A stretch of DNA of 7,814 nt. Origin: Methylobacter sp. Lineage in GTDB: Bacteria; Pseudomonadota; Gammaproteobacteria; Methylococcales; Methylomonadaceae. Where the stretch lies: assembly GCA_003158415.1 (NCBI GenBank), contig PMJA01000185.1, positions 1-7,814 of the forward strand. Reading direction: 5' to 3'. Positions 1 through 7,814 of this stretch are shown piece after piece. The position numbers were made by a program, and so were the translations under genes. Each line of letters opens with the position of its first letter. Position 1 is the stretch's first letter. The notes below the pieces were generated by a model that did not search any database, was not told where the DNA came from, and saw only the letters and a list, made by a program, of their open reading frames with translations.

Positions 1-1111
1 AAAATGGCTTGAGCTTTTCGCCCGCATACCGGCTGATCCATGACCGGGTCTCATCATCATAGGCTTCAAGTTCGGCGCCGTGGCATAAATCCCCCATCAC
101 AGAACCCGCTTCGACTGAAGCCAGTTGATCCTTGTCGCCCAGCAATATCAGTTGGGCGGTAGTCGGCAGCGCATCCAGCAGCGCAGCCATCATTTCCAGA
201 TCAATCATGGACGCTTCATCTACGATAACGATGTCCGCCACAATGGGATTATGTCGATTATGGATGAAGCCGCGGGAGTCGTGACGGCTACCCAGTAACC
301 TATGCAATGTACTCGCTTTTCTCGGAATGCGCTGCTTAATACCTTCCTCGATGTCCAGATTATCCAGCGCCTTGCCGATAGACTCACTGACTCTGGCAGC
401 CGCTTTTCCGGTAGGAGCCGCCAATAGAATGTTGAGTTTTTTGGCGTCGTTCGATTCGTATTGCGTCAGCTTGATTAACAAGGCCAATAACTTGGTCAAG
501 GTGGTTGTTTTACCGGTACCCGGCCCGCCGGTAATGATGGTAAAACGCGAACGTAATGCCACTACACAGGCGATTTTTTGCCAATCGGGTGTTTCTGGAC
601 TTAAAGGGAACAAGGTTTGTAATTGATCCAGCAAAGGTTTTGGCAAACTGTCCCGAAGCGGCGGTAATAGTTGCCGGATGCAGGAATTCATGGTTTGCTG
701 ATATTGCCAGTAACGCCTTAAATATAAGCGGTTGTCATCCAAAACCAGTGGTGTGTTGCCCTGTCCCGAAGAAACAAGGATAGATTGTTTAAGGGCGGTT
801 TTCCATTTTTCCAGACTATAAACGTTGAGTGTTGATAATTCGGACTGCGATGATTCATGCTCGGATTTCCAGGCATCATCACCGGGTATCGCCAGCGTCA
901 ACCCCGGTTGTTGACTCAGCTTTTCCAGATCCAGGTACACTTCGCCCCTATCCAGTTGATGACTCACCAAAGCCCCCGCCCAAAGCACGGCATCAGTCGC
1001 CCCTTGCTCCTGATCCAGCAGAAAACGGACAAAAGCCCGGTTCAAATGACTTAACCAGCCATGATCGATCCATATATCGATTCTTTCAAGCACTGATAAT
1101 CCCGGCGTCAT
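1..1111 (-). CDS. recD: RecBCD enzyme subunit RecD, 5'-3' helicase (partial, C-terminus beyond the window)
   Basis: RecD is the fast 5'-3' SF1B motor of RecBCD; it pulls the 5'-ended strand and influences Chi-dependent switching. Reading from the ATG at 1111-1109 leftward, 370 codons are open to the window edge without a stop. Motifs seen: Walker A GGPGTGKTTT at residues 195-204 (K201, T202), motif Ia APTGKAAARV at 232-241, the STLHRLLG block at 277-284, Walker B IVIVDEASMIDL at 294-305 (D298, E299), and motif III LLGDKDQLASVEAG at 323-336. These closely match E. coli RecD, whose Walker lysine is K177, so the N-terminal domain that contacts RecC is about 24 residues longer here. Motifs IV-VI, roughly 250 residues, should lie beyond position 1. 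The start is chosen because it overlaps the recB stop as ATGA and has a GGAG ribosome-binding site 7 bases upstream. RecD rather than the stand-alone RecD2 is supported by the operon context. Confidence 0.97.
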   Translation of the reverse strand, partial: MTPGLSVLERIDIWIDHGWLSHLNRAFVRFLLDQEQGATDAVLWAGALVSHQLDRGEVYLDLEKLSQQPGLTLAIPGDDAWKSEHESSQSELSTLNVYSLEKWKTALKQSILVSSGQGNTPLVLDDNRLYLRRYWQYQQTMNSCIRQLLPPLRDSLPKPLLDQLQTLFPLSPETPDWQKIACVVALRSRFTIITGGPGTGKTTTLTKLLALLIKLTQYESNDAKKLNILLAAPTGKAAARVSESIGKALDNLDIEEGIKQRIPRKASTLHRLLGSRHDSRGFIHNRHNPIVADIVIVDEASMIDLEMMAALLDALPTTAQLILLGDKDQLASVEAGSVMGDLCHGAELEAYDDETRSWISRYAGEKLKPF

Positions 1112-4100
1112 ACCGATACTCCGTCCGTAAACAGCCTATCCATGCTTTCGATTAGCTCCCTGGGCGGCTTATTGAATAAACGTCCGCCTGTCGGGCCTTG
1201 TACTCCGCGCAAGAATAAATAAAGGCCGCCGCCTATATGTTTGTCGTAATCGTAATGCGCACCCAGCCGGACTTTCAGCAGGCGATGCAAGGCTAGTAAA
1301 TACAGGGCGTATTGCAGATCATAGCGTTTTTCCAGCATAGCTTTTTCCAGCGCTTCTGGCGTGTAAGCCGCATCATCATTGCCAAGGCTGTTAAATTTGT
1401 AATCAACGATGTAATACCGCTGATTATGAACAAACACCAGATCTATAAAACCTTTCAATAAGCCATTGACCTGTTTGGGCTGCAAACCTGGACGGGGTTG
1501 GCCTCGGAAAGTATGTTGAGTGACCAGACGATCCAGCACTTGTGTATTGACCGTGTCGGCGCCAATCAAAAACTCCAGTTCAGCTTGGTAGGTATCGAAG
1601 CTCAGTTGGGCCAAACTGAGATCGGCGTCCTCCAGTAACGGCATGGTTAACCAGCACGATAAGGCCGAGGCAATAATGTCTTGTTTGTGCATCCATTCAC
1701 TGGCGCTGAACCGTTTTTGGATTAACTCCCGGCTTAGAGCCGGATCTTTTTGTACCGCCGAAAAACCTGAATGTGCGCATTGCTCCAGCAGGTCATGAAT
1801 CAATACGCCTGCTTCTGCGCCTCTGGCCAAACTATGGATGCCCGCTAAAGTTTTTGTTGATGGCTCCTTGTTAAATTCCGCCTCATCGTTTTGCTTGTCA
1901 TCCTGGGCGGTTTCAAGTTCTTGCGGCAGAGGGGACGGGTCTTCTCCAATTAACCGGGAATCCTCAATTTGCAAGGCGCTGTAACTGGCCACCCACCAAT
2001 TATTGGTGATTTTGGTGTATGCAATACGCGTTTTGTCCGGCTTATCTGTTTGTTGCGGGACAAGGTAAACCTGATTACTCGCAGTGGGTAATGGGGTAAT
2101 TGTGATCATATCGCAGCCACCTTTAAGTTGTGCAAGTAGCTTACCTAACTCGTTGGCCGACATTCCGGCTTGCCAGTTCAATAGCGAGCCCATACCGGAC
2201 TTTTCAAGCTGACAGGCTTTGGCATTACCGGATTTAACCGGCGCAATCCCTAACCAACAGGCATATCGCGCACGGGTCATGGCAACATAAAGTAGCCGTA
2301 AATCTTCCTGTAGCCGCTCTTCATCGCTTAAGGCCCTAATTTTGTCGGCTTTGCTCAAATCAATGTTTAGAATTTGATTTTCATCGTGATAGCGATAGTG
2401 AGTATTGAAACGGCTGCTAACCTCCCTGAAGCCGCAAATAAAAGGCAGAAAAACCAATGGATACTCCAATCCCTTGGATTTATGGATAGTGATAATTTTA
2501 ATCAGGTTGGCATCGCTTTCCAGCCGGATAATCCCTTCGCCACCGGATTGGCCGCTCTTGGCTTCGATAGCCTCAGCCAGATACCGGATTAAAGCCTGCT
2601 CGCCTTCGAGTTGACCACTGGCTTGTTGGAGCAGTTCGGCTAGGTGTAAAAGATTGGTGATACACCGTTCGCCGTCGCTTTCTTCGGTGATGCGGGCATG
2701 TAATCCATAGTCATTGATCAATTGCCGCAGGGTCGGCAAGATGCCATCCTGCCGCCATCGTTCCTGATAGCTAAGAAAACGTTCCAGTTGCCGCTCCCAA
2801 CCCGGCTCATCCAAAGCCAGTTGATGCAGCGCCTGGCAAGACCAGGCAAAAGTGGCAGTGCCTAAAGCAGAACGCACCTTGCGCTCATTGCGCGGCTCGG
2901 CCAGTGCTTTTAACCATAGCAACAAATCGGCGGCTTCACGGCTGGTAAAGATGGAGTCGCGTTCGGAAAGATAAACACTGCGTAATTGGCGTCTTGCCAA
3001 GGCGTTACGCATTACTTTGGCTTCAGTCCCGCTACGAACCAGAATAGCAATGTCTGAAGGTTGTAAGGGCAGTATCCCTGCCGATGATTTAAACCCGGTA
3101 CGACCCAGAGTAGCCAAATTCAGCAATCCGACTATCTCGCTAGCCGTCACTTCCGCCATATTCTCGCGATACTCCGGCATACCGATTGGCTTTAGTTCGC
3201 CATTTTGATCCGTTGGTTGACTATGCCATATCGATAAGGCCGGTGCCGATAAACCATTGATAACCCACTCTTCAGCGCGACCCTGAGCATTAACGGCTAT
3301 GAACGGTAACGGATTGTCATGCCCCCGTTTGAAGCGAAAGGCCCCTTCGGGTTGCTGATCCGCTTGCAGAAGCATCTGGTTGACAGCATCCACCAAGGCG
3401 GTGGTGGATCGGTAGTTTGTTCCCAGCGTATAATGCCGCCCGACCGTATCCTGATGAGCCTTGAGATAAGTATAAATATCGGCGCCCCGGAACGAATAGA
3501 TGGACTGCTTTGGATCGCCAATCATAAAACAGCCTGATTCGCCATCCGTATGCGCAGGGTACAGAGTGGAAAAAATGCGATATTGAACAGGGTCGGTATC
3601 CTGAAACTCGTCAATTAATGCAATGGGGTATTGCTGCCGAATCACGTTTGCCAGACGTTGACCATTGTCGCCTTGCAGCGCCTTATCAAGGCGCGTCAGC
3701 ATGTCATCGAAGGTCATGCGGGCCAGACGTTGTTTTTCACTGTCGTAACGTTTTCGGATCCAGTGGATGGCGTGTTTGATCAGCTCCACTTTTAAACTCG
3801 GCAGAGCAGTAAGTTGCCAAGGTAATGTACTGATCGCCTCAAAGCCTGGATGTTCCGGCGGAGTCTGGCCCTTGTTAACCAGGTTTGCCATGCCGACTGG
3901 CGTCAAGCTTTCAAAGCCCTTGCCGAGGTCGAGGACTTCCTGTGCGGGATCTGCGCTCCAGGCAATTATTTTTTCGATCCAACCCTGAATATAATTCGAT
4001 TTATAGTTTTTGGCGGGCAGGACTTTGTTTTTAACCGCAATTTCCAATAATGATTTAATCTCATGCGCCCATAGGCCCCAGGGCTGTTTCAGTTCTTGCA

Positions 4101-4809
4101 GCCTATCTAGTCTGGACGCATTAACAACCCTTATCACTGTTTTAATGTCCTGATGAGGCGCCAAACATTCCGCAACGGGATCCGCGTTATTGAGCAGTGT
4201 TCGAATTTCCTTGAGCAAGTCATCGGGTTGCTTAAATAGCGCATACAGTCCTTGAAAAGCCGGGTCATTATTTGGAATTTCGTAGTAGAAACTTCGCCAA
4301 TAATCTCTGACGACTTCATTCAAAAGCTCGGTATCATCGGTATTGACCTCCTGATGAAACAGGCTGCCACTATCAAAGGCGTGTTGTTGCAACATGCGGT
4401 TACACCAACTATGAATGGTGTAGACAGCGGATTCGTCCATCCAGTTGGCGGCCAGTTCCAGACGCCGGGCGCAAGCCGACCAGACAGATCTGTCATAATG
4501 ATCGCGGATGGCGGTCAGAAACGCATCACTTTCTACGGCTTGCTCGCGAAAAAAACGGGCAGCTTGACTAAGACGTTCCCGAATCCGTTCACGCAATTCT
4601 TTGGTGGCCGCCTCGGTAAAGGTTACGACCAAAATATCCGTCGGCAAGAATTCGCGTCCCTGTAGGGCCTTATCCGGGTGATGCCCCAGTATCAGACGCA
4701 CATACAGCGCCGCGATAGTATAGGTCTTGCCCGTCCCGGCGCTGGCTTCAATCAAACGGACGCCGTACAAGGGAAAATCAACCGGATTTAACGCGATAGA
4801 TGTAGTCAT
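1108..4809 (-). CDS. recB: RecBCD enzyme subunit RecB, 3'-5' helicase and nuclease (complete)
   Basis: RecB is the 3'-5' SF1A motor of RecBCD and carries its only nuclease; after Chi it also loads RecA onto the 3' strand (family knowledge). The protein is 1233 residues against 1180 in E. coli. Helicase motifs seen: Walker A EASAGTGKT at 21-29 (K28), motif Ia VVTFTEAATKEL at 61-72, motif II LIDEFQDTDP at 398-407 (D400, E401), motif III IGDPKQSIYSFRGAD at 430-444, motif IV TNYRS at 464-468, motif V ITIHKSKGLEYPL at 773-785, and motif VI LLYVAMTRAR ending at R848. An acidic, polar tether at about 955-988 leads to the nuclease, with H1005, D1123 (GFIDLVF), D1136 and K1138 (VDYKFN) matching E. coli H956, D1067, D1080 and K1082. 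The D-to-D spacing of 13 is the same in both. The ATG overlaps the recC stop and follows an AGGAG site. AddA is ruled out by the RecC and RecD partners and by closer motif similarity to RecB. Confidence 0.98.
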   Translation of the reverse strand: MTTSIALNPVDFPLYGVRLIEASAGTGKTYTIAALYVRLILGHHPDKALQGREFLPTDILVVTFTEAATKELRERIRERLSQAARFFREQAVESDAFLTAIRDHYDRSVWSACARRLELAANWMDESAVYTIHSWCNRMLQQHAFDSGSLFHQEVNTDDTELLNEVVRDYWRSFYYEIPNNDPAFQGLYALFKQPDDLLKEIRTLLNNADPVAECLAPHQDIKTVIRVVNASRLDRLQELKQPWGLWAHEIKSLLEIAVKNKVLPAKNYKSNYIQGWIEKIIAWSADPAQEVLDLGKGFESLTPVGMANLVNKGQTPPEHPGFEAISTLPWQLTALPSLKVELIKHAIHWIRKRYDSEKQRLARMTFDDMLTRLDKALQGDNGQRLANVIRQQYPIALIDEFQDTDPVQYRIFSTLYPAHTDGESGCFMIGDPKQSIYSFRGADIYTYLKAHQDTVGRHYTLGTNYRSTTALVDAVNQMLLQADQQPEGAFRFKRGHDNPLPFIAVNAQGRAEEWVINGLSAPALSIWHSQPTDQNGELKPIGMPEYRENMAEVTASEIVGLLNLATLGRTGFKSSAGILPLQPSDIAILVRSGTEAKVMRNALARRQLRSVYLSERDSIFTSREAADLLLWLKALAEPRNERKVRSALGTATFAWSCQALHQLALDEPGWERQLERFLSYQERWRQDGILPTLRQLINDYGLHARITEESDGERCITNLLHLAELLQQASGQLEGEQALIRYLAEAIEAKSGQSGGEGIIRLESDANLIKIITIHKSKGLEYPLVFLPFICGFREVSSRFNTHYRYHDENQILNIDLSKADKIRALSDEERLQEDLRLLYVAMTRARYACWLGIAPVKSGNAKACQLEKSGMGSLLNWQAGMSANELGKLLAQLKGGCDMITITPLPTASNQVYLVPQQTDKPDKTRIAYTKITNNWWVASYSALQIEDSRLIGEDPSPLPQELETAQDDKQNDEAEFNKEPSTKTLAGIHSLARGAEAGVLIHDLLEQCAHSGFSAVQKDPALSRELIQKRFSASEWMHKQDIIASALSCWLTMPLLEDADLSLAQLSFDTYQAELEFLIGADTVNTQVLDRLVTQHTFRGQPRPGLQPKQVNGLLKGFIDLVFVHNQRYYIVDYKFNSLGNDDAAYTPEALEKAMLEKRYDLQYALYLLALHRLLKVRLGAHYDYDKHIGGGLYLFLRGVQGPTGGRLFNKPPRELIESMDRLFTDGVSV
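1119..1122 (-). promoter_or_regulatory. Ribosome-binding site of recD inside recB, at an ATGA stop-start overlap
   Basis: The minus strand reads GGAG (within CGGAG), then 7 bases, then the recD ATG at 1111-1109. The site is embedded in the last codons of recB. The recB stop TGA (1110-1108) overlaps the recD start as ATGA. This decides the recD start. Coupled translation of recB and recD is inferred from the arrangement. Confidence 0.75.
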
Positions 4810-7800
4810 GCTTGCGACTCCTGTGCAGGCTCGTGTTGCCTGATCTGGACATAGAGGGGCCGGTATAGCTTATTCGCCCAATAGCTAAAATCGTCGCCGT
4901 CACCCGTTTGGTTTAAACTGGCGAAGCTGGGGAAGAATCGTGACAGATAGGCATCGTAATCCACTTCTCCCGGATTCCAGTCATCACCTTCGTATCGGGT
5001 TCGGGCTTTTTCCATCGCTTTTTCCATTTCCTTTTCGGGCGATGCGGCTAACCAGACAAATGCGGTTTTGCAGGCAACCGGCAACGCCGCCCGCATACCT
5101 TGGTAATAGGCCTCTACCAGCGATCTTAGATGTTCATAGGCATCGGATTGATCGATCGGTGGAATTTCAATAATACCATCTGAAGCTACCACTAAAGTCC
5201 GAACCGGCAGCTTATCCGCGCAAGCGGCCAGATGCTGCACCCAATGCAACAACAAATTGGGGCATTTGATGGTTTTGTCCTTATTCAGCAAGGCCTGTGC
5301 CGTTAAATAAATTAAGCCATCGCTCTGCTGATGACTGCTGCGCCGCAAATTGCTTAAGTCGCCGGTCACAGACACCGTGACGCCATCAGACAACACAAAA
5401 GATGGCAATTGAATAACATGGGCTTCGAGTTCGGCAGGCCATGCTGGAAGCAGTAATTGATAGTGCTGCCACGCCATTTTGACTGGCTCGGCAATGGCGT
5501 CATACGCCGCCTGGGCAAAACCGCCGAAGGGAAGCAAGCCCTTCTGCGCCATCGCTGTTTGTTGCCGTGAAAAAAATGCCTCAGCATCGTTGGGATTTTC
5601 ACTGTTCAAGCTTTGCAGCAACGTTTCGCTCGATAGATAGGATTGCAGACGGTTAAAACCAAACGGTTCATTATCTTCACCGGTGACCGTTTCTTCATCA
5701 AAGCCAAGCTTGAGGGTGTGATTGCAGAAGGTTTTTACCGGCGATTTTAAAAACCGGGCCAGCGCTTCCAGTGAAAGCGTGAAAGCCTGCTCTTCCACAT
5801 TAGCCACTGACTGGCCAGTTAACGGGTCGGCAGTTGAATGCTCAAACCATTCCCGTGCATAAGTAAAGCGTCGCGGATCACGATTTTTCATGATATAGGC
5901 CTGACTGAACGGTTGCAACGGATGTTCAATGGTTATTGATTCCAATAATGATTGCTTGCCCGTAACAGCCCATCCCTGAGCCAGCACATCGCGTAACTGA
6001 CTGATCAATACGGAAGGCGGCCGCTCACTATTGTCGCGAATACTGCGCCCTACCCAGCTGATATAAAGCTGTTGCCTTGCGGACAGCAATGCCTCCAAGA
6101 ATAGGTATTGATCGTCTTGTCGACGCGAGCGGTCGCCTGGGCGATAATGTCCGCTCTGGCTCATCAAATCAAAACTATGCGCTTGCTGGTTTCGAGGATA
6201 ATCGCCATCGTTCATGCCCAACATGCAAATCTGCCGAAAGGGAATGGCCCGCATTGGCATCAATGTACAGAAATTGACACGGCCGCTCAGAAAACGCTGG
6301 TGTAAGGAAGGTTCATCGACGCCAGTGAGCCATGCCTCACGCACGACGTTGATAGGCATCAAGTCGGTGGCTGTTAAACCGGCTTGCTCACAGCACTCGC
6401 TCCATTTGGATAATGAGGCGGTCAGTATGTCCAGCGTTTTTCGCTCCCGCTCGTTGCTGACAATAAAAAAATCTTCCAACAACGCTGACAGGTTGTGTTG
6501 CCAGTCTATCGTGTTTTGCTCGTGTCTTAGCAAGAGGGCGTATTTCTCAAGCGTTTCCAGAAGGAATGATAGCCCCCCCAACCATTGTGAATCCAATCCG
6601 CCAATTTCTTCATAGGGTTCGATGTCATTGAATGCCACACCGACGCCAACCGCATAACCCAGCAACATTCTGCGCAAGCCAAATTGCCAGGTGTTGGCGT
6701 CCAGGTTCGCGGGCATATTCACGGATTGCGCACGTTGTGCGGCGCTTAATCCCCAGCGGATTCCGGCTTTTTCAACCCATTGATGTAATTTTGGAATAGC
6801 GATTTCATCAATAGCAAAACGTTCTCTGAGTGCCGGAACCTCCAGTAATCCGAGAAACTCACTGACCGTAAAACGTGACTCAGGTAGATTAAGCAAAGCC
6901 TCAACCGCCACCAACAATGGATTTTGACCGCGTTGTTGTTGATCGGCCAAGCTGTAGGGTATATAGCGGGGATCATTGGCTTGGATCAGCCCGAACACGG
7001 CCCGGATATGTGGCGCATAGCTATTGATGTCCGGCACCATTACAATCACATCACGCGGATAGAGGGGAACGCCATTTTGTTGGGCCGCTTCAAAACGCGC
7101 CAACAATTGATCATGCAGAATTTCAACTTCACGTTGTGGGCTATGTGCAATATGAAACACCAGCGATTCATCAGCTTGAACCATCAATACCGGCTCGGCA
7201 GGCAGCGGCTCCAAGTCGAGTATGGATTGTTGGAGGTTTTGTAATAAACTGCGCTGGTCGGGTTCGCCGTAATCATCGAAAAGATCAATTTTGCTCTCCG
7301 GCCAATGCCAGTTTTGATAGGATTGGGTTTCATCGAACTGATCCAGCAAGCGTATATAATCACGCCCCTGTTTACCCCAGGCCGCCAGTAAAGGGGGGGC
7401 GTAAAGATGAAGCTCTTCGGCGGTCAATGATGACGTCATTCCCGGCTTATAATTTTGACGTCGCCGTTCGGCTTTTAACAGTTCTTTATCTTCAATTATA
7501 TCCGCCCAGTAGTGCTGGCAAGGGTTGTGGACAAACAAGACAATCTGGCAAAACTTGCCCAGCTTGGTCAACACTTCAAGCGACTGCTGCGGCAAGGACG
7601 ATAGGCCGAACAAAATTATCCGTCGCGGAACGCCCGGTGGCCGCTGCGTCAAGGTATCAATGTGAGTCATAAATTGCGCATGCACCGATGCTCTGCTTGC
7701 AAACGGCCTACAATCATCGCCTAAATCCGCCAGCACCTCCCGCCATAATGCGGCTTGCCAGCGCTGCGTTTCCGGCATCGCCTGCATCGCGCCTTGGGCG

Positions 7801-7814
7801 TTACGCAAACCATC
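4806..7814 (-). CDS. recC: RecBCD enzyme subunit RecC, Chi-recognition scaffold (partial, N-terminus beyond the window)
   Basis: RecC holds RecB and RecD together, splits the DNA duplex and scans the 3' strand for Chi using an inactivated helicase-like fold (family knowledge). The frame is open from the right edge to the TGA at 4808-4806, giving 1002 visible residues. Numbered from the edge, blocks resembling E. coli RecC are RWQAALW at 18-24, NPCQHYWADI at 97-106, HSPQREVE at 224-231, RMLLGYA near 385, LMPMRAIPF from 518 followed by LGMNDGDYPR, GDRSRR at 560-565, GRSIRDNSER at 589-598, and the C-terminal nuclease-like domain from about 685. No Walker A is visible, as expected for RecC. E. 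coli RecC has 1122 residues and the first visible block aligns near its residue 160, so about 150 residues are missing. The TTG at 7808-7806 is an internal leucine codon, not the start. The gene overlaps recB by 4 bases. Confidence 0.97.
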   Translation of the reverse strand, partial: DGLRNAQGAMQAMPETQRWQAALWREVLADLGDDCRPFASRASVHAQFMTHIDTLTQRPPGVPRRIILFGLSSLPQQSLEVLTKLGKFCQIVLFVHNPCQHYWADIIEDKELLKAERRRQNYKPGMTSSLTAEELHLYAPPLLAAWGKQGRDYIRLLDQFDETQSYQNWHWPESKIDLFDDYGEPDQRSLLQNLQQSILDLEPLPAEPVLMVQADESLVFHIAHSPQREVEILHDQLLARFEAAQQNGVPLYPRDVIVMVPDINSYAPHIRAVFGLIQANDPRYIPYSLADQQQRGQNPLLVAVEALLNLPESRFTVSEFLGLLEVPALRERFAIDEIAIPKLHQWVEKAGIRWGLSAAQRAQSVNMPANLDANTWQFGLRRMLLGYAVGVGVAFNDIEPYEEIGGLDSQWLGGLSFLLETLEKYALLLRHEQNTIDWQHNLSALLEDFFIVSNERERKTLDILTASLSKWSECCEQAGLTATDLMPINVVREAWLTGVDEPSLHQRFLSGRVNFCTLMPMRAIPFRQICMLGMNDGDYPRNQQAHSFDLMSQSGHYRPGDRSRRQDDQYLFLEALLSARQQLYISWVGRSIRDNSERPPSVLISQLRDVLAQGWAVTGKQSLLESITIEHPLQPFSQAYIMKNRDPRRFTYAREWFEHSTADPLTGQSVANVEEQAFTLSLEALARFLKSPVKTFCNHTLKLGFDEETVTGEDNEPFGFNRLQSYLSSETLLQSLNSENPNDAEAFFSRQQTAMAQKGLLPFGGFAQAAYDAIAEPVKMAWQHYQLLLPAWPAELEAHVIQLPSFVLSDGVTVSVTGDLSNLRRSSHQQSDGLIYLTAQALLNKDKTIKCPNLLLHWVQHLAACADKLPVRTLVVASDGIIEIPPIDQSDAYEHLRSLVEAYYQGMRAALPVACKTAFVWLAASPEKEMEKAMEKARTRYEGDDWNPGEVDYDAYLSRFFPSFASLNQTGDGDDFSYWANKLYRPLYVQIRQHEPAQESQA
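4818..4822 (-). promoter_or_regulatory. Ribosome-binding site of recB inside recC, at an ATGA stop-start overlap
   Basis: The minus strand reads AGGAG, then 8 bases, then the recB ATG at 4809-4807. The site lies within the last codons of recC. The recC stop TGA (4808-4806) shares two bases with the recB start, forming ATGA. The spacing is close to ideal and fixes the recB start, which also places the Walker A lysine at residue 28, against 29 in E. coli. Translational coupling of recC to recB is inferred. Confidence 0.8.

Noticed and set aside
1..1111. Possibility that recD is a broken gene or pseudogene.
   Set aside because: I translated the whole stretch: 370 codons are open without a stop or frameshift, and motifs I, Ia, II and III are all intact. 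It simply runs off the window.
327..1155. Cluster of plus-strand open frames of 65 to 108 codons at the left end.
   Set aside because: They are antisense to recD, whose uninterrupted minus-strand frame carries Walker A, Walker B and motif III. These frames have no such support.
3396..3414. GGTGGTGG-like stretch that looks similar to Chi.
   Set aside because: It reads GCGGTGGTGG and does not contain GCTGGTGG. It fits ordinary recB codons preceding motif IV.
4252..4665. Plus-strand open frame of 137 codons.
   Set aside because: It is antisense to the N-terminal helicase region of recB, where the minus-strand frame carries well-conserved sequence. No recognisable domain is visible.
6214..6615. 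Plus-strand open frame of 133 codons.
   Set aside because: It is antisense to recC across conserved blocks such as LMPMRAIPF. Its translation looks low in structure and I recognise no homologue.
7136..7672. Plus-strand open frame of 178 codons.
   Set aside because: It lies wholly antisense to conserved recC. Its translation resembles no family I recognise, and it is best explained as a shadow of recC codon bias.
7806..7808. TTG as the start codon of recC, giving a 1000-residue protein.
   Set aside because: The same frame stays open to the window edge, and the first visible residues align inside the E. coli protein near residue 160. The TTG encodes an internal leucine.

Overview
The window holds one biological unit: most of a recC-recB-recD operon, read entirely from the minus strand. 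It encodes the RecBCD (exonuclease V) helicase-nuclease, which processes double-strand DNA ends, loads RecA at Chi sites and degrades linear foreign DNA. The gene set, the domain architecture and the close similarity of many motif blocks to the Escherichia coli proteins (compared from memory) point to a gammaproteobacterium. Base composition looks roughly balanced (estimated by eye). The recC-recB-recD order without an intervening ptrA (pitrilysin) gene differs from the enteric recC-ptrA-recB-recD layout and suggests a lineage outside the Enterobacterales. A methanotroph-like (Methylococcales) origin is a guess and cannot be shown from this sequence.

Layout in transcription order, right to left. 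At 7814-4806 lies recC without its first roughly 150 codons, which are beyond the right edge. At 4809-1108 lies complete recB (1233 codons) with an intact SF1 helicase and an intact C-terminal nuclease. At 1111-1 lies the first 370 codons of recD, with helicase motifs I to III visible and the remainder beyond the left edge. There is no intergenic DNA. Both gene junctions are 4-base ATGA overlaps in which the start codon of the next gene shares bases with the TGA stop of the previous one. A Shine-Dalgarno-like sequence sits 7-8 bases upstream of each start, inside the preceding gene.

RecC is the helicase-dead scaffold that reads Chi. RecB is the 3'-5' motor and the only nuclease. RecD is the 5'-3' motor. 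The overlapping translation fits a complex needing one copy of each subunit. All frames visible here are open and every catalytic residue I could check is present, so the complex is probably functional. No promoter, terminator, RNA gene, mobile element, CRISPR array or clear repeat family was found. The plus-strand open frames lie antisense to these well-conserved genes and look like shadows. I found no sign of a previously undescribed system; the findings below are modest.
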